Made by a program: the position numbers and the translations under genes. Shown here piece by piece: positions 21,756-29,991 of a stretch of DNA of 64,000 bases. This DNA is from JAFKFH01 sp017307375 (GTDB lineage: Bacteria > Pseudomonadota > Alphaproteobacteria > Ferrovibrionales > Ferrovibrionaceae), in assembly GCA_965229335.1 (NCBI GenBank), contig OZ245874.1:1240001-1304000 (forward strand). The letters run 5' to 3'. The notes under the pieces were generated by a model. The model searched no databases and was not told where the DNA came from. It saw only the letters and a list, made by a program, of their open reading frames with translations. Each line of letters begins with the position of its first letter. Positions within the stretch are counted from its first letter, which is position 1.

Positions 21756-22613
21756 ATGAGAGCAACGCAATTCAGCCTGTCGGCCGTCGGCGCGGCCGGC
21801 CATCGCGCCATGCATCAAAGACTGGAGGGCGGCGGGATCTTCGCCGATCCCCTTGCTCGCGACATTCTCGATGACGATGAATGGCGCGCGGCGGAGAACC
21901 AGGCGGCAGCGCCGGCCGGCCGGCCGATGCGCCTGTTCATGGCAGCCCGCAGCCGGCTGGCGGAAGACACGATCGCGGCGGCGGTCGCCCGCGGCGTCCG
22001 TCAGGCCGTGGTGCTCGGCGCCGGGCTTGACACCTTCTCACTGCGCAACCCTCATGCCGGAGCCGGGCTGCGGGTATTCGAGGTCGATCATCCGGAAACG
22101 CAGGCGTCTAAGATGTTGCGGCTGGAACGCATCGCGACGCGCCCCCTGCATTGGCCCCGGTTCGTTCCGGTGGATTTCGAAACTCAGCGCCTCGGCCAGG
22201 CACTCGACACCGCCGGTTTCGACGACTCGCGCCCGGCGGTCTTCATGTGGCTCGGCGTTATCATGTACCTGACGACCGAGGCAGCGCGGTCGACGCTGGC
22301 TTACGTCGGTGGCATCCCGGGCGCCGAGATCGTGTTCGACTATACCGAGCCGCTCGAAAACTACACGCCCGCGCGGCGCGCGCCGATGGTCGCCCTTGCG
22401 GAACGGCTTGCCCAGCTCGGCGAACCCTGGCTCAGCCTCTTCGATCCGCCGGCCCTGGCGGCCGAGTTGCAGCGGCTTGGATTCGTCGAGATGGAGGATC
22501 TCGATCTCGCCGCTATCGCCGGCCGTTTCCCCGCCATGTTCGCGGGCATCTCGCCGTCGGGGGCGGGGCCGCATGTCATGATCGCGCGGAACTTTGCCGC
22601 CGGACCGGGATGA
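21756..22613 (+). CDS. class I SAM-dependent methyltransferase (LCM-like)
   Basis: The 285-residue product has the leucine carboxyl methyltransferase-like fold: an N-terminal helix bundle with FADPLARDIL, then the SAM-binding AVVLGAGLDTFSLR (residues ~88-101) and VFEVDHPETQASK, and later VFMWLGVIMYLT. Members methylate small molecules, proteins or polyketides; the substrate here is unknown. It diverges from a WHG-type TetR gene, which suggests induction by a toxic compound or metabolite. Confidence 0.87.
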   Translation: MRATQFSLSAVGAAGHRAMHQRLEGGGIFADPLARDILDDDEWRAAENQAAAPAGRPMRLFMAARSRLAEDTIAAAVARGVRQAVVLGAGLDTFSLRNPHAGAGLRVFEVDHPETQASKMLRLERIATRPLHWPRFVPVDFETQRLGQALDTAGFDDSRPAVFMWLGVIMYLTTEAARSTLAYVGGIPGAEIVFDYTEPLENYTPARRAPMVALAERLAQLGEPWLSLFDPPALAAELQRLGFVEMEDLDLAAIAGRFPAMFAGISPSGAGPHVMIARNFAAGPG

Positions 22614-22679
22614 CGCCGCCTCGCTCGCCTCGCGGCGCGCTTGCCGCTACTATCCCGCGCCTTGGCGGGAGAGAGTGAG

Positions 22680-23246
22680 ATGGTCAAGCTGACGAAAATC
22701 TATACGCGGGGCGGCGACAGGGGCGAGACCTCGCTGTCGAACGGCGAGCGGCGCAAGAAATTCGACCTGCGCGTCGAGGCCTATGGCCGGGTCGACGAGG
22801 CCAATGCCGCGATCGGGGTGGTGCGGCTGCATCTGGCGGGCCAGCCCGAGGACGCGATGCTCGGCCGCATCCAGAACGACCTGTTCGACCTGGGGGCCGA
22901 CCTGGCGACGCCGGAGGAAGAAAATCCGAAATGGCCGCCGTTGCGGGTCACCGATCCGCAGGTCGACCGGCTGGAACGCGAGATCGACGCGATGAATGCC
23001 GAGTTGGCGCCGCTGACCTCGTTCATCCTGCCGGGCGGCTCCCCGGCTGCGGCGCATCTGCATGTCGCCCGCACCATCGTGCGCTCGGCCGAGCGGCTGG
23101 CCTGGCAACTGGCCGAGAACGAGGCGGTGAACGGTGCCGCGATCCGCTATCTCAACCGGTTGTCGGATCACCTGTTCGTGCTCGGCCGTCATCTGAACGA
23201 CCAGGGCCGGGCCGACGTGCTGTGGGTGCCCGGCGCGAACCGCTGA
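22680..23246 (+). CDS. cob(I)yrinic acid a,c-diamide adenosyltransferase, PduO type
   Basis: The 188-residue product adenosylates corrinoids with ATP to make adenosylcobalamin. Motifs of the PduO type are all present: TRGGDRGETSLSNGERRKK at residues ~7-25, LRVEAYGRVDEANAAIG, NDLFDLGADLATP, and the C-terminal NRLSDHLFVLGR. The ATG at 22680 follows GGGAGAG. It lies about 200 bases before etfB; the same order is common in alphaproteobacteria, where methylmalonyl-CoA mutase and other B12 enzymes use the cofactor. Confidence 0.94.
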   Translation: MVKLTKIYTRGGDRGETSLSNGERRKKFDLRVEAYGRVDEANAAIGVVRLHLAGQPEDAMLGRIQNDLFDLGADLATPEEENPKWPPLRVTDPQVDRLEREIDAMNAELAPLTSFILPGGSPAAAHLHVARTIVRSAERLAWQLAENEAVNGAAIRYLNRLSDHLFVLGRHLNDQGRADVLWVPGANR

Positions 23247-23349
23247 TGTCGCTTCGTCCGCGGGGCGATGACGCAAACAGTCTCGCCCCGGCGCTGAAAT
23301 CTGCTAAGTATTTATAAGCGCTTGCTATTTGCACGCCCGTGACGCTTCG

Positions 23350-23378
23350 TTGACAGGGTAGGGGCGTGGAATTATTGT
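23350..23378 (+). promoter_or_regulatory. sigma-70 type promoter for etfBA-hbd
   Basis: A perfect -35 TTGACA (23350-23355) is 17 bases from TATTGT (23373-23378), a good -10. Transcription would start near 23386, about 65 bases before the etfB ATG. No other obvious promoter lies in the 204-base gap. Confidence 0.65.
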
Positions 23379-23450
23379 GCGGCGCGTCAAAATGCACTCA
23401 ACTATGACAATCGCGACGCCGTTTTGGTCGCCGATGGGAGATCGTCTCGC

Positions 23451-24200
23451 ATGAAAGTGCTGGTCCCGGTTAAGCGGGTGGTCGATTACAACGTCAAGAT
23501 CCGCGTCAAGGCGGACAAGACCGGGGTCGACCTCGCCAACGTCAAGATGTCGATGAATCCGTTCGACGAGATCGCCGTCGAGGAGGCCGTGCGGCTGAAG
23601 GAAGCCGGCGTGGCCACCGAGGTCGTCGCCGTCTCGATCGGCCCGGCCCAGGCGCAGGAAACCCTCCGCACCGCGCTGGCCATGGGCGCCGACCGCGGCA
23701 TCCTGGTGAAGACCGACGACGAGATCCAGCCGCTGGCCGTGGCCAAGATCCTCAAGGCCGTGGCCGAGGCCGAGGGCCCGCAGGTCGTCATCCTTGGCAA
23801 GCAGGCGATCGACGACGATTCCAACCAGACCGGCCAGATGCTGGCCGCGCTGCTCGGCTGGCCGCAGGCGACCTTCGCCTCGAAGGTTTCGATCGCCGAC
23901 GGCAAGGCTACCGTGACCCGTGAGGTCGACGGCGGCCTGCAGACCGTGGCGCTGACGCTGCCCGCGATCGTCACGACCGACCTGCGCCTGAACGAGCCGC
24001 GCTATGCCTCGCTGCCCAACATCATGAAGGCGAAGAAGAAGCCGATCGACGAGAAGACCCCCGCCGATCTCGGCGTCGACGCCGCGCCGCGGCTGAAGGT
24101 GATCTCGGTCGAGGAGCCGCCGAAGCGCCAGGCCGGCATCAAGGTGAAGACCGTCCAGGAACTGGTCGAGAAGCTGAAGACCGAAGCGGGAGTGATCTGA
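23451..24200 (+). CDS. etfB: electron transfer flavoprotein subunit beta
   Basis: The 249-residue product begins MKVLVPVKRVVDYNVK and shows the EtfB core: NPFDEIAVEEAVRLKE, VSIGPAQAQETLRTALAMGADR, ILGKQAIDDDSNQTGQMLAALL and the AMP-site region near LNEPRYASLPNIMKAKKK. It pairs with EtfA to pass electrons from acyl-CoA and other dehydrogenases to ETF:quinone oxidoreductase. A Lys-rich tail (ending KLKTEAGVI) is usual. It is 2 bases from etfA. Confidence 0.97.
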   Translation: MKVLVPVKRVVDYNVKIRVKADKTGVDLANVKMSMNPFDEIAVEEAVRLKEAGVATEVVAVSIGPAQAQETLRTALAMGADRGILVKTDDEIQPLAVAKILKAVAEAEGPQVVILGKQAIDDDSNQTGQMLAALLGWPQATFASKVSIADGKATVTREVDGGLQTVALTLPAIVTTDLRLNEPRYASLPNIMKAKKKPIDEKTPADLGVDAAPRLKVISVEEPPKRQAGIKVKTVQELVEKLKTEAGVI

Positions 24201-24202
24201 TC

Positions 24203-25138
24203 ATGGCCGTCCTCGTCATTGCCGAGCACGACAATCAGGCGCTCAAGGCGCCGACCCTGAACACCGTTTCCGCCGCCAAGGCGATCGACGGCGAGGTGCA
24301 TGTCCTGGTCGCGGGCAAGGGTTCGGCCGCGGTCGCCGAGGCCGCCGCCAAGATCGACGGCGTCGCCAAGGTGCTGCACGCCGACGATGCCGCCTACGAG
24401 CATTGCCTGGCCGAGCCGATGTCGACGCTGATCGCCGGCATCGCCAAGAATTACGGCGCCGTGCTGGCGCCGGAGACGACCAACGGCAAGAACTACCTGC
24501 CGCGCGTCGCCGCGCTGATCGACGTGGCCCAGATCTCGGGCATCATCAAGGTCGTGTCGCCCGACACCTTCGTGCGGCCGATCTATGCCGGCAATGCGCT
24601 GGCCACCGTGCAGTCGACCGACGCGGTCAAGGTCATCACCGTGCGCGCCACGGGCTTCCCGGCTGCGGCCGCGACCGGTGGCTCGGCCGCGATCGAGTCG
24701 CTGGGCGCGGCCGGCGATGCCGGCATCTCGACCTATGTCGGCCAGGAGCTGCAGAAGTCGGACCGGCCCGAGCTGACCTCGGCCAAGATCATCATCTCCG
24801 GCGGCCGCGGAATGCAGTCGGGCGACAACTTCCACATGCTCGACAAGGTCGCCGACAAGCTCGGCGCCGCGGTCGGCGCCAGCCGTGCGGCGGTCGATGC
24901 CGGTTTCGTGCCGAACGACTACCAGGTCGGCCAGACCGGCAAGATCGTCGCCCCGCAGCTCTATATCGCCGTGGGCATCTCGGGCGCGATCCAGCATCTC
25001 GCCGGCATGAAGGACTCCAAGGTCATCGTCGCGATCAACAAGGACGAGGAGGCCCCGATCTTCCAGGTGGCCGACTACGGCATCGTGGGCGATCTGTTCA
25101 AGCTCGTGCCGGAGCTCGAGGCGGAACTGTCCAAGTGA
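24203..25138 (+). CDS. etfA: electron transfer flavoprotein subunit alpha
   Basis: The 311-residue product has the EtfA N-terminal domain (MAVLVIAEHDNQALK) and the C-terminal FAD-binding signature: IISGGRGMQSGDNF, SRAAVDAGFVPNDYQVGQTGKIVAP in pieces, LYIAVGISGAIQH and INKDEEAPIF near residues 280-290. It is the FAD-carrying subunit of the heterodimer. Length is normal for the family. It is followed 31 bases later by a 3-hydroxyacyl-CoA dehydrogenase gene, linking the operon to fatty acid or polyhydroxybutyrate metabolism. Confidence 0.97.
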   Translation: MAVLVIAEHDNQALKAPTLNTVSAAKAIDGEVHVLVAGKGSAAVAEAAAKIDGVAKVLHADDAAYEHCLAEPMSTLIAGIAKNYGAVLAPETTNGKNYLPRVAALIDVAQISGIIKVVSPDTFVRPIYAGNALATVQSTDAVKVITVRATGFPAAAATGGSAAIESLGAAGDAGISTYVGQELQKSDRPELTSAKIIISGGRGMQSGDNFHMLDKVADKLGAAVGASRAAVDAGFVPNDYQVGQTGKIVAPQLYIAVGISGAIQHLAGMKDSKVIVAINKDEEAPIFQVADYGIVGDLFKLVPELEAELSK

Positions 25139-25169
25139 CCGGGACCCGGTCGGTTAGGGGATCAGGACG

Positions 25170-26042
25170 ATGATCAAGAAGATCGGTGTCATCGGCGCCG
25201 GGCAGATGGGCAACGGCATCGCCCATGTCTGCGCGGTCGCGGGCTATCCCGTTGTCCTCAACGACATTTCCGAGGCGCAGCTGGCCAAGGCGATGACGGT
25301 GATCGAGGGTAACCTCACCCGTCAGGTGGCCCGCGGCAAGATCTCGGAAGAGGCCCGCGACACGGCGCTCGGCCTGATCCAGACCTCGACCGACCTCAAG
25401 GCCCTGGGCGACGTCGATCTCGTGATCGAAGCGGCGACCGAGGAAGAAAGCCTGAAGAAGAAGATCTTCCAGGCCGTCTGCCCGGTGCTGCGCCCCGACG
25501 CGCTGATCGCGACCAACACGTCGTCGATCTCGGTCACCCGGCTCGCCGCCTCGACCGACCGCCCGGAACGGTTCATGGGCATGCATTTCATGAACCCCGT
25601 GCCGGTGATGCAGCTGGTCGAGCTGATCCGCGGCATCGCGACCGAGGAGACCACCTTCCGCGAAATCCGCGAACTGACGATCAAGCTGGGCAAGTCGCCG
25701 GCCAATGCCGAGGATTTCCCGGCCTTCATCGTCAACCGCATCCTGCTGCCGATGATCAACGAGGCCGTCTACACCCTGTATGAGGGCGTCGGCTCGGTCG
25801 AGGCGATCGACACGGCGATGCGGCTCGGCGCCAACCACCCGATGGGCCCGTTGCAACTGGCCGATTTCATCGGACTCGATACCTGCCTTGCGGTGATGCA
25901 GGTGCTGTACGAGGGTCTCGCCGACTCCAAGTACCGCCCCTGTCCGCTGCTGGTCAAATATGTCGAGGCCGGCTGGCTCGGCCGCAAGACCAATCGCGGC
26001 TTTTACGACTATCGCGGCGAGCATCCCGTCCCGACCCGCTGA
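25170..26042 (+). CDS. 3-hydroxybutyryl-CoA dehydrogenase
   Basis: The 290-residue product is a single-function 3-hydroxyacyl-CoA dehydrogenase: Rossmann motif GAGQMGNGIAHV at residues ~9-20, catalytic His in MGMHFMNPVPVMQLVE (~residue 140), and C-terminal helices with GANHPMGPLQLADFIGLD. It oxidises (S)-3-hydroxybutyryl-CoA with NAD. Cotranscription with etfBA suggests joint use in beta-oxidation or butyrate-type metabolism. A clear terminator follows. Confidence 0.94.
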   Translation: MIKKIGVIGAGQMGNGIAHVCAVAGYPVVLNDISEAQLAKAMTVIEGNLTRQVARGKISEEARDTALGLIQTSTDLKALGDVDLVIEAATEEESLKKKIFQAVCPVLRPDALIATNTSSISVTRLAASTDRPERFMGMHFMNPVPVMQLVELIRGIATEETTFREIRELTIKLGKSPANAEDFPAFIVNRILLPMINEAVYTLYEGVGSVEAIDTAMRLGANHPMGPLQLADFIGLDTCLAVMQVLYEGLADSKYRPCPLLVKYVEAGWLGRKTNRGFYDYRGEHPVPTR

Positions 26043-26068
26043 GGACGGCGCAACGCCGGAAGAGACGA

Positions 26069-26100
26069 GGCCCGGTAGCGATGCCGGGCCTTGTTCTTTT
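26069..26100 (+). terminator. intrinsic terminator after hbd
   Basis: GGCCCGG (26069-26075) and CCGGGCC (26084-26090) form a seven-pair GC stem with an eight-base loop, followed by TTGTTCTTTT. It ends the etfB-etfA-hbd unit. Confidence 0.8.
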
Positions 26101-26912
26101 CAGTCGAAGCGGAAGCCGGAAATCGCCGTTTCCAGCACCTTGTCGCCGAAGACCTTCCTGCCCTGGCCGTCCCAGGCCGCACCGGCGGCGACCATCAGCG
26201 GGATCAGGTGTTCCTCGGCCCGCGGCGGGTGGCAATGGCGGGCGCCGGGCGCCTGTTCCCAATGGGCCAGGGCATCGTTGCGGGCCGCGGGCGTGGCTTC
26301 GACCGCCGCGGTCAGCCAGCCGTCGAAAGCCTCGGACACCGGCGTGTAGCGCGGGTCGCCGTAAGCGCGCATGTTGTGGAAGCTCATGCCGCTGCCGACG
26401 ATCAGCACGCCTTCGTCGCGCAACGGCGCCAGCGCCCGGCCGGCGGCGAGGTGGGCTGCCGGGTCGAGGTCGCCGCGCAGCGACAGCGGCAGGACCGGGA
26501 TGTCGGCATCGGGGAAGACCAGCTTCAGCGGCACGAAGACGCCATGGTCGTAGCCGCGCTCCGGATCCTCGCCCGTCGCGATGCCGGCCTGCGCCAGCAG
26601 GGCCTGGATGCGGTCGGCCAGTGCGGGTGCGCCCGGTGCCGGATAGGTCAGTTGATAGGTATGCGGCGGGAAGCCGTAGTAGTCGAAGATCAGCGAAGGT
26701 TTCGCGCCGGAACCGATCGCGAAACGGTCGGTGGCCCAATGGCCCGAGATCACCACGATCGCCTTCGGGCGCTCAGGGAGCGTGGCGGCGATGCCCTTCA
26801 GGTAGTCGCCCATCCGCGTCCAGATGCCGCGTGGATCGTCCATGAAGAAGCAGGGGCCGCCGCCATGCGGAATGAACAGCGTCGGCATGCGGTTCGGCGT
26901 GGCATCGGTCAT
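26100..26912 (-). CDS. LigB/DODA-type extradiol dioxygenase (YgiD-like)
   Basis: The 270-residue product (MTDATPNRMPTLFIPHGGGP) belongs to the class III extradiol dioxygenases related to 4,5-DOPA dioxygenase. Metal ligands are likely the His residues in IPHGGGP, ISGHWA and RGYDHGVFVPLKLVF; FDYYGFPP and LIVGSGMSFHNMR are further family marks. It opens catechol-type rings with oxygen and a zinc or iron centre; the real substrate in bacteria is unknown. The frame stays open upstream to 27092, which is rejected. Its stop lies next to the hbd terminator. Confidence 0.9.
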   Translation of the reverse strand: MTDATPNRMPTLFIPHGGGPCFFMDDPRGIWTRMGDYLKGIAATLPERPKAIVVISGHWATDRFAIGSGAKPSLIFDYYGFPPHTYQLTYPAPGAPALADRIQALLAQAGIATGEDPERGYDHGVFVPLKLVFPDADIPVLPLSLRGDLDPAAHLAAGRALAPLRDEGVLIVGSGMSFHNMRAYGDPRYTPVSEAFDGWLTAAVEATPAARNDALAHWEQAPGARHCHPPRAEEHLIPLMVAAGAAWDGQGRKVFGDKVLETAISGFRFD

Positions 26913-26999
26913 CGGCTGTCCCTCTTGGCCGCTCGGGGCCGCTTGATCCCGGGGTAGGCTAGCCGCCAATCGGCGAGCCGTCGAGACGGGGAGGAGAGA

Positions 27000-27296
27000 A
27001 TGACTGTTTACGTTATCGCCCAGATCACCATCCACGACCGGTCGGCCTACGATCGCTACCTCGCCGGCTTCATGCCGGTGCTGATCCGGCATGGCGGCCG
27101 GCTGCTGGTGGCCGACGAGCAGCCCGAGGTGGTGGAGGGCACGTGGTCCGGCTCCAAGGTCATCGTGCTGTCGTTCGCCGACCGCGAGGCCTTTGAGCGC
27201 TGGATGACGTCGGCGGAGTACCGGCGGATATCGGTCGATCGCGAAGCGGGGACCGAGGGGGTGATCCTTCTGGTGCGGGGCGTGCGGCCAGGCTGA
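27000..27296 (+). CDS. DUF1330 domain protein
   Basis: The 98-residue product (MTVYVIAQITIHDRSAYDRY) matches DUF1330, a dimeric ferredoxin-like alpha/beta barrel: the GGRLLVADEQPEVVEG segment and LSFADREAFERWMTSAEY are typical. A GGAGAG site precedes the ATG. Biochemical role is unknown. Its last 137 bases are antisense to the 3' end of the LysR gene. Confidence 0.88.
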   Translation: MTVYVIAQITIHDRSAYDRYLAGFMPVLIRHGGRLLVADEQPEVVEGTWSGSKVIVLSFADREAFERWMTSAEYRRISVDREAGTEGVILLVRGVRPG

Positions 27297-28146
27297 CCGC
27301 CGCCTCGCTTGCGGCCTGGCGGATCAGGCCGGCGACGACGGCACCGGCCGCCGATCCGGTGGCGCCGATCAGCCGCAACGGCTGGTCGGCCTCCGGCCCC
27401 AGGTCGCGGCGGGCGATGGTCGCCTCCCAGCCGGCGGGAAAGCACAGCCCCGGGACCAGCGCGACGCCATGGCCGGCCCCGACCAGGGCGAACAGGGTCG
27501 CGGTGTCGTGGGCGGTCAGGACCACGTCGGGGGCGACGCCGGCCGTTCCCAGGATCCGCCGGATCATCGGCTCGCAGCCGGAAGCCGGCATGATGAACGG
27601 CAGGCCGGCAAAATCGCCGGGGCTTGCCGGCACCGATCCGCCCTGGCGCGTCGCGATCGCGTAGAAGCGATCGTCGAGCACCACCTCGCCCTGTTCGTCG
27701 CCGAAGGCGAGGCCGAGATCGGCGACACCGTTTGCCACCCAGGCCGCCACCTCGGCATCGGTGCCGACCAGCAGTCGCAGGTTGAGGGCCGGCCAGGCCC
27801 TGGCGCGGTTCAGCACCGCCGGCGCGATGCGCACCGAGGCCGAGGCGACCAGCGCCAGCCGCACCACGCCCTCGACCGGCGCCTGGCCCAGCCGCGCGAT
27901 ATCGTCGACCGCCGCCAGCGCCGTGCGTGCGGCGGCCAGGGCCAGGTCGCCGGCCGCCGTCGTGGCGATGCCGCGCCGCCCGCGCAGCAGCAGCTGGGTG
28001 CCCGCCGCCTGCTCCAATCCGCGCACCGCATGGCTGACCGCCGACTGGGTCAGGCCCAGCCGATCGGCCGCGAGGCTGAAGCTGCCGGTATCGGCCACCG
28101 CCGCCAGCACCCGCAGCATCGACAGGTTTATATGAACTGAATTCAT
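27160..28146 (-). CDS. LysR family transcriptional regulator with extended C-terminus
   Basis: From the ATG at 28146 the product has 328 residues (MNSVHINLSMLRVLAAVADTGSF). It has a LysR helix-turn-helix (LGLTQSAVSHAVRGLEQAAG) and a substrate-binding domain that ends normally near residue 280 (GLIRQAASEAAVSLAAR). The final ~45 residues are Pro/Arg/Ser-rich, lie antisense to the DUF1330 gene and look unrelated to the family. Starts at 28167 and 28176 are also possible; no clear ribosome binding site decides. It diverges from an EamA transporter, its probable target. Confidence 0.86.
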   Translation of the reverse strand: MNSVHINLSMLRVLAAVADTGSFSLAADRLGLTQSAVSHAVRGLEQAAGTQLLLRGRRGIATTAAGDLALAAARTALAAVDDIARLGQAPVEGVVRLALVASASVRIAPAVLNRARAWPALNLRLLVGTDAEVAAWVANGVADLGLAFGDEQGEVVLDDRFYAIATRQGGSVPASPGDFAGLPFIMPASGCEPMIRRILGTAGVAPDVVLTAHDTATLFALVGAGHGVALVPGLCFPAGWEATIARRDLGPEADQPLRLIGATGSAAGAVVAGLIRQAASEAAVSLAARPAPEGSPPRSPLRDRPISAGTPPTSSSAQRPRGRRTTAR

Positions 28147-28226
28147 GTCAACGAGAGTATCCGTCATTTTACTCATGCGCACGAACTAACTATCGTCCGG
28201 CCCGTGTGGCGGAGGACAACGGGGCC

Positions 28227-29132
28227 ATGACGGACACGACGAATTCGCGCTACCTCGCGGGCGCCCTTTACGGCCTGTCGGCAATCCTGATCTGGGCCGG
28301 CTGGATGTCGATCACCCGGCTGGGCATTTCGACCTCGCTGACCGCGGCCGACATCACGATGCTGCGCTTCGGCACGGCCGGAATCCTGCTGCTGCCGGTG
28401 GTGATCCGCCACGGCCTCGGCCTCGCCCGGCTGCGCTGGTGGCAGCTCGCGATCATGGTCGGCGGCGCCGGCGCACCCTATGCGATGATCGCGTCGTCGG
28501 GCCTGCGCTACGCCGCCGCCGCCGATGCCGGGGTGCTGATCCCCGGGGTGATGCCGCTGTTCGTCGCCATCCTCGCCGTGACGCTGCTGGGGGAAAAGAT
28601 CGGCGCCAGCCGCAAGGCCGGCTACGGCATGATCCTGCTGGGCGTGCTGGCCATCGCCGGCATGGCCGTGCTGGTGCCCGGCCAGCGCACGATCGGGCAC
28701 GCGCTGTTCCTCACCGCGTCGTTCATGTGGGCCAGCTATACCATCGTGCTGCGCCGCGCGGGGCTCGCGCCCTTGCATGCCGCCGCGCTGGTCTCGGTCG
28801 GTTCAGGGATTATCTTCCTGCCGTTCTATGTCTGGCTGCGCGGCACGGCGCTGGCCACTGTTCCGATGAACGACATCCTGCTGCAGGCCGTGTTCCAGGG
28901 CGTGTTCGCCACCATCCTGTCGCTCTACCTGTTCGGCAAGACGGTGGCCCTGCTCGGCGCCTCCGGCGGTGCCGCCTTCGGCGCGCTGGTGCCGGCCTTG
29001 GCGGCGTTGCTGGCGATCCCCGTGCTGGGCGAACGCCCGTCGGTCACCGACTGGCTCGGCATCGCGTCGGTCACCGCCGGCGTCTATCTCGCCTCGGGCG
29101 GCCCGGTGCGGTGGATCAGGCCTCGGTCATGA
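28227..29132 (+). CDS. EamA/DMT family transporter
   Basis: The 301-residue product (MTDTTNSRYLAGALYGL) is a ten-helix membrane protein made of two EamA repeats: ILIWAGWMSITRLGIST and ADITMLRFGTAGILLLP in the first, FMWASYTIVLRRAGL and GASGGAAFGALVPALAALLAIPVLGERP in the second. It probably exports an amino acid or other small metabolite. A GGAGG lies 11 bases before the ATG. It is divergent from the LysR gene and overlaps the following thioesterase gene tail to tail by 17 bases. Confidence 0.9.
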   Translation: MTDTTNSRYLAGALYGLSAILIWAGWMSITRLGISTSLTAADITMLRFGTAGILLLPVVIRHGLGLARLRWWQLAIMVGGAGAPYAMIASSGLRYAAAADAGVLIPGVMPLFVAILAVTLLGEKIGASRKAGYGMILLGVLAIAGMAVLVPGQRTIGHALFLTASFMWASYTIVLRRAGLAPLHAAALVSVGSGIIFLPFYVWLRGTALATVPMNDILLQAVFQGVFATILSLYLFGKTVALLGASGGAAFGALVPALAALLAIPVLGERPSVTDWLGIASVTAGVYLASGGPVRWIRPRS

Positions 29133-29517
29133 GAATGGTCTCGCCGGTTGCGACCAGCGTTTCCTTGCCGTCCTTCACCGCGAACAGGTCGGCGGCCGTG
29201 AAGACCTGGCGCTTGCCGGCGCGCACCACCCGGCCGCGGGCGACGAAGGCCTCGCCCACTGCCGGACGCAGGCAGTTGACGCTGTAATGCGAGGCGAGCA
29301 CGCGGCCGACGACCGTCGCCGCGGCAAAGCCGCATACCGTGTCGATCAGCGCGCCGGTCAGACCGGCATGCAGGAATCCCGCATACTGGCCCAACTCGGG
29401 CTTCCAGGCCAGCCGGATTTCGGCGTTGCCTTCCCCCGCCGCCGTCACCTCGAAACCGGCCCAGCGGTTGAAGGCGGCGCTGTCGTTGATGCCGCGCAGC
29501 AGGTCCAGCGCGCTCAT
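29116..29517 (-). CDS. PaaI family thioesterase (second of pair)
   Basis: The 133-residue hotdog-fold protein (MSALDLLRGINDSAAFNRWA) has the PaaI pattern QYAGFLHAGLTGALIDTVCGFAA, in which the HAG loop and the Asp act on acyl-CoA thioesters, followed by ASHYSVNCLRPAVGEAF. Its ATG overlaps the stop of a similar gene by 4 bases, so two hotdog enzymes are made together. The substrate is not predictable. Confidence 0.88.
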   Translation of the reverse strand: MSALDLLRGINDSAAFNRWAGFEVTAAGEGNAEIRLAWKPELGQYAGFLHAGLTGALIDTVCGFAAATVVGRVLASHYSVNCLRPAVGEAFVARGRVVRAGKRQVFTAADLFAVKDGKETLVATGETILMTEA

Positions 29518-29924
29518 CGCGCCGCCACCCGGAAGGTCGCGTTCGCCCGGGCGCAGGGCACGCCGTCCGCGGTGACGAACGCCTGGGCGAAGCAGAGCGT
29601 GCCGCCGGTCTTGACGAAGGCGGTGTCGAATTCCAGCCACTGGCCGGGTCTGGCCGAGCCGAGATAGTCGACGCTCAACGAGACGGTCAGCGGCGCCGCT
29701 CCCTCCGGCAGGGCCAGGGCGCAGGACAGGCCCATCGCATTGTCGGCCAGTGCCGAGATCAGCCCGCCATGGGCCAGCCCGCGGGAATTGGTATGCGCCT
29801 CGCGCAGCCGCAGGCCCAGCACGACCGCGGTGGCGGTGCGGCGCGAATAGAGCGGCTCCCACGGATCGGTCAGCGGGCTGCGCCGGAAATGCGGGGAAAA
29901 CCCCTCGGGGACCACGTCGCTCAT
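29514..29924 (-). CDS. PaaI family thioesterase (first of pair)
   Basis: From the ATG at 29924 the product has 136 residues (MSDVVPEGFSPHFRRSP). The hotdog signature is NSRGLAHGGLISALADNAMGL, with VSLSVDYLGSARPGQW following. A GGAG site seven bases upstream favours 29924 over the in-frame ATG at 29942. It is divergent from a TetR gene and an 18-bp palindrome covers the promoter between them, so TetR control is likely. Confidence 0.88.
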   Translation of the reverse strand: MSDVVPEGFSPHFRRSPLTDPWEPLYSRRTATAVVLGLRLREAHTNSRGLAHGGLISALADNAMGLSCALALPEGAAPLTVSLSVDYLGSARPGQWLEFDTAFVKTGGTLCFAQAFVTADGVPCARANATFRVAAR

Positions 29925-29945
29925 CGCCTTCTCCGCCGTCATATG

Positions 29946-29963
29946 ATATAGACCAGTCTATAT
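29946..29963. promoter_or_regulatory. 18-bp TetR operator (ATATAGACCAGTCTATAT)
   Basis: Eight-base arms flank a two-base centre in the short gap between the thioesterase pair and the TetR gene. The AGAC...GTCT core resembles, as I recall, operators of the LmrA/YxaF TetR subfamily, and the adjacent regulator belongs to that group. It should repress both directions. Confidence 0.75.
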
Positions 29964-29991
29964 AATTCTCGCTCGTTGCCAAGGAGATCGC

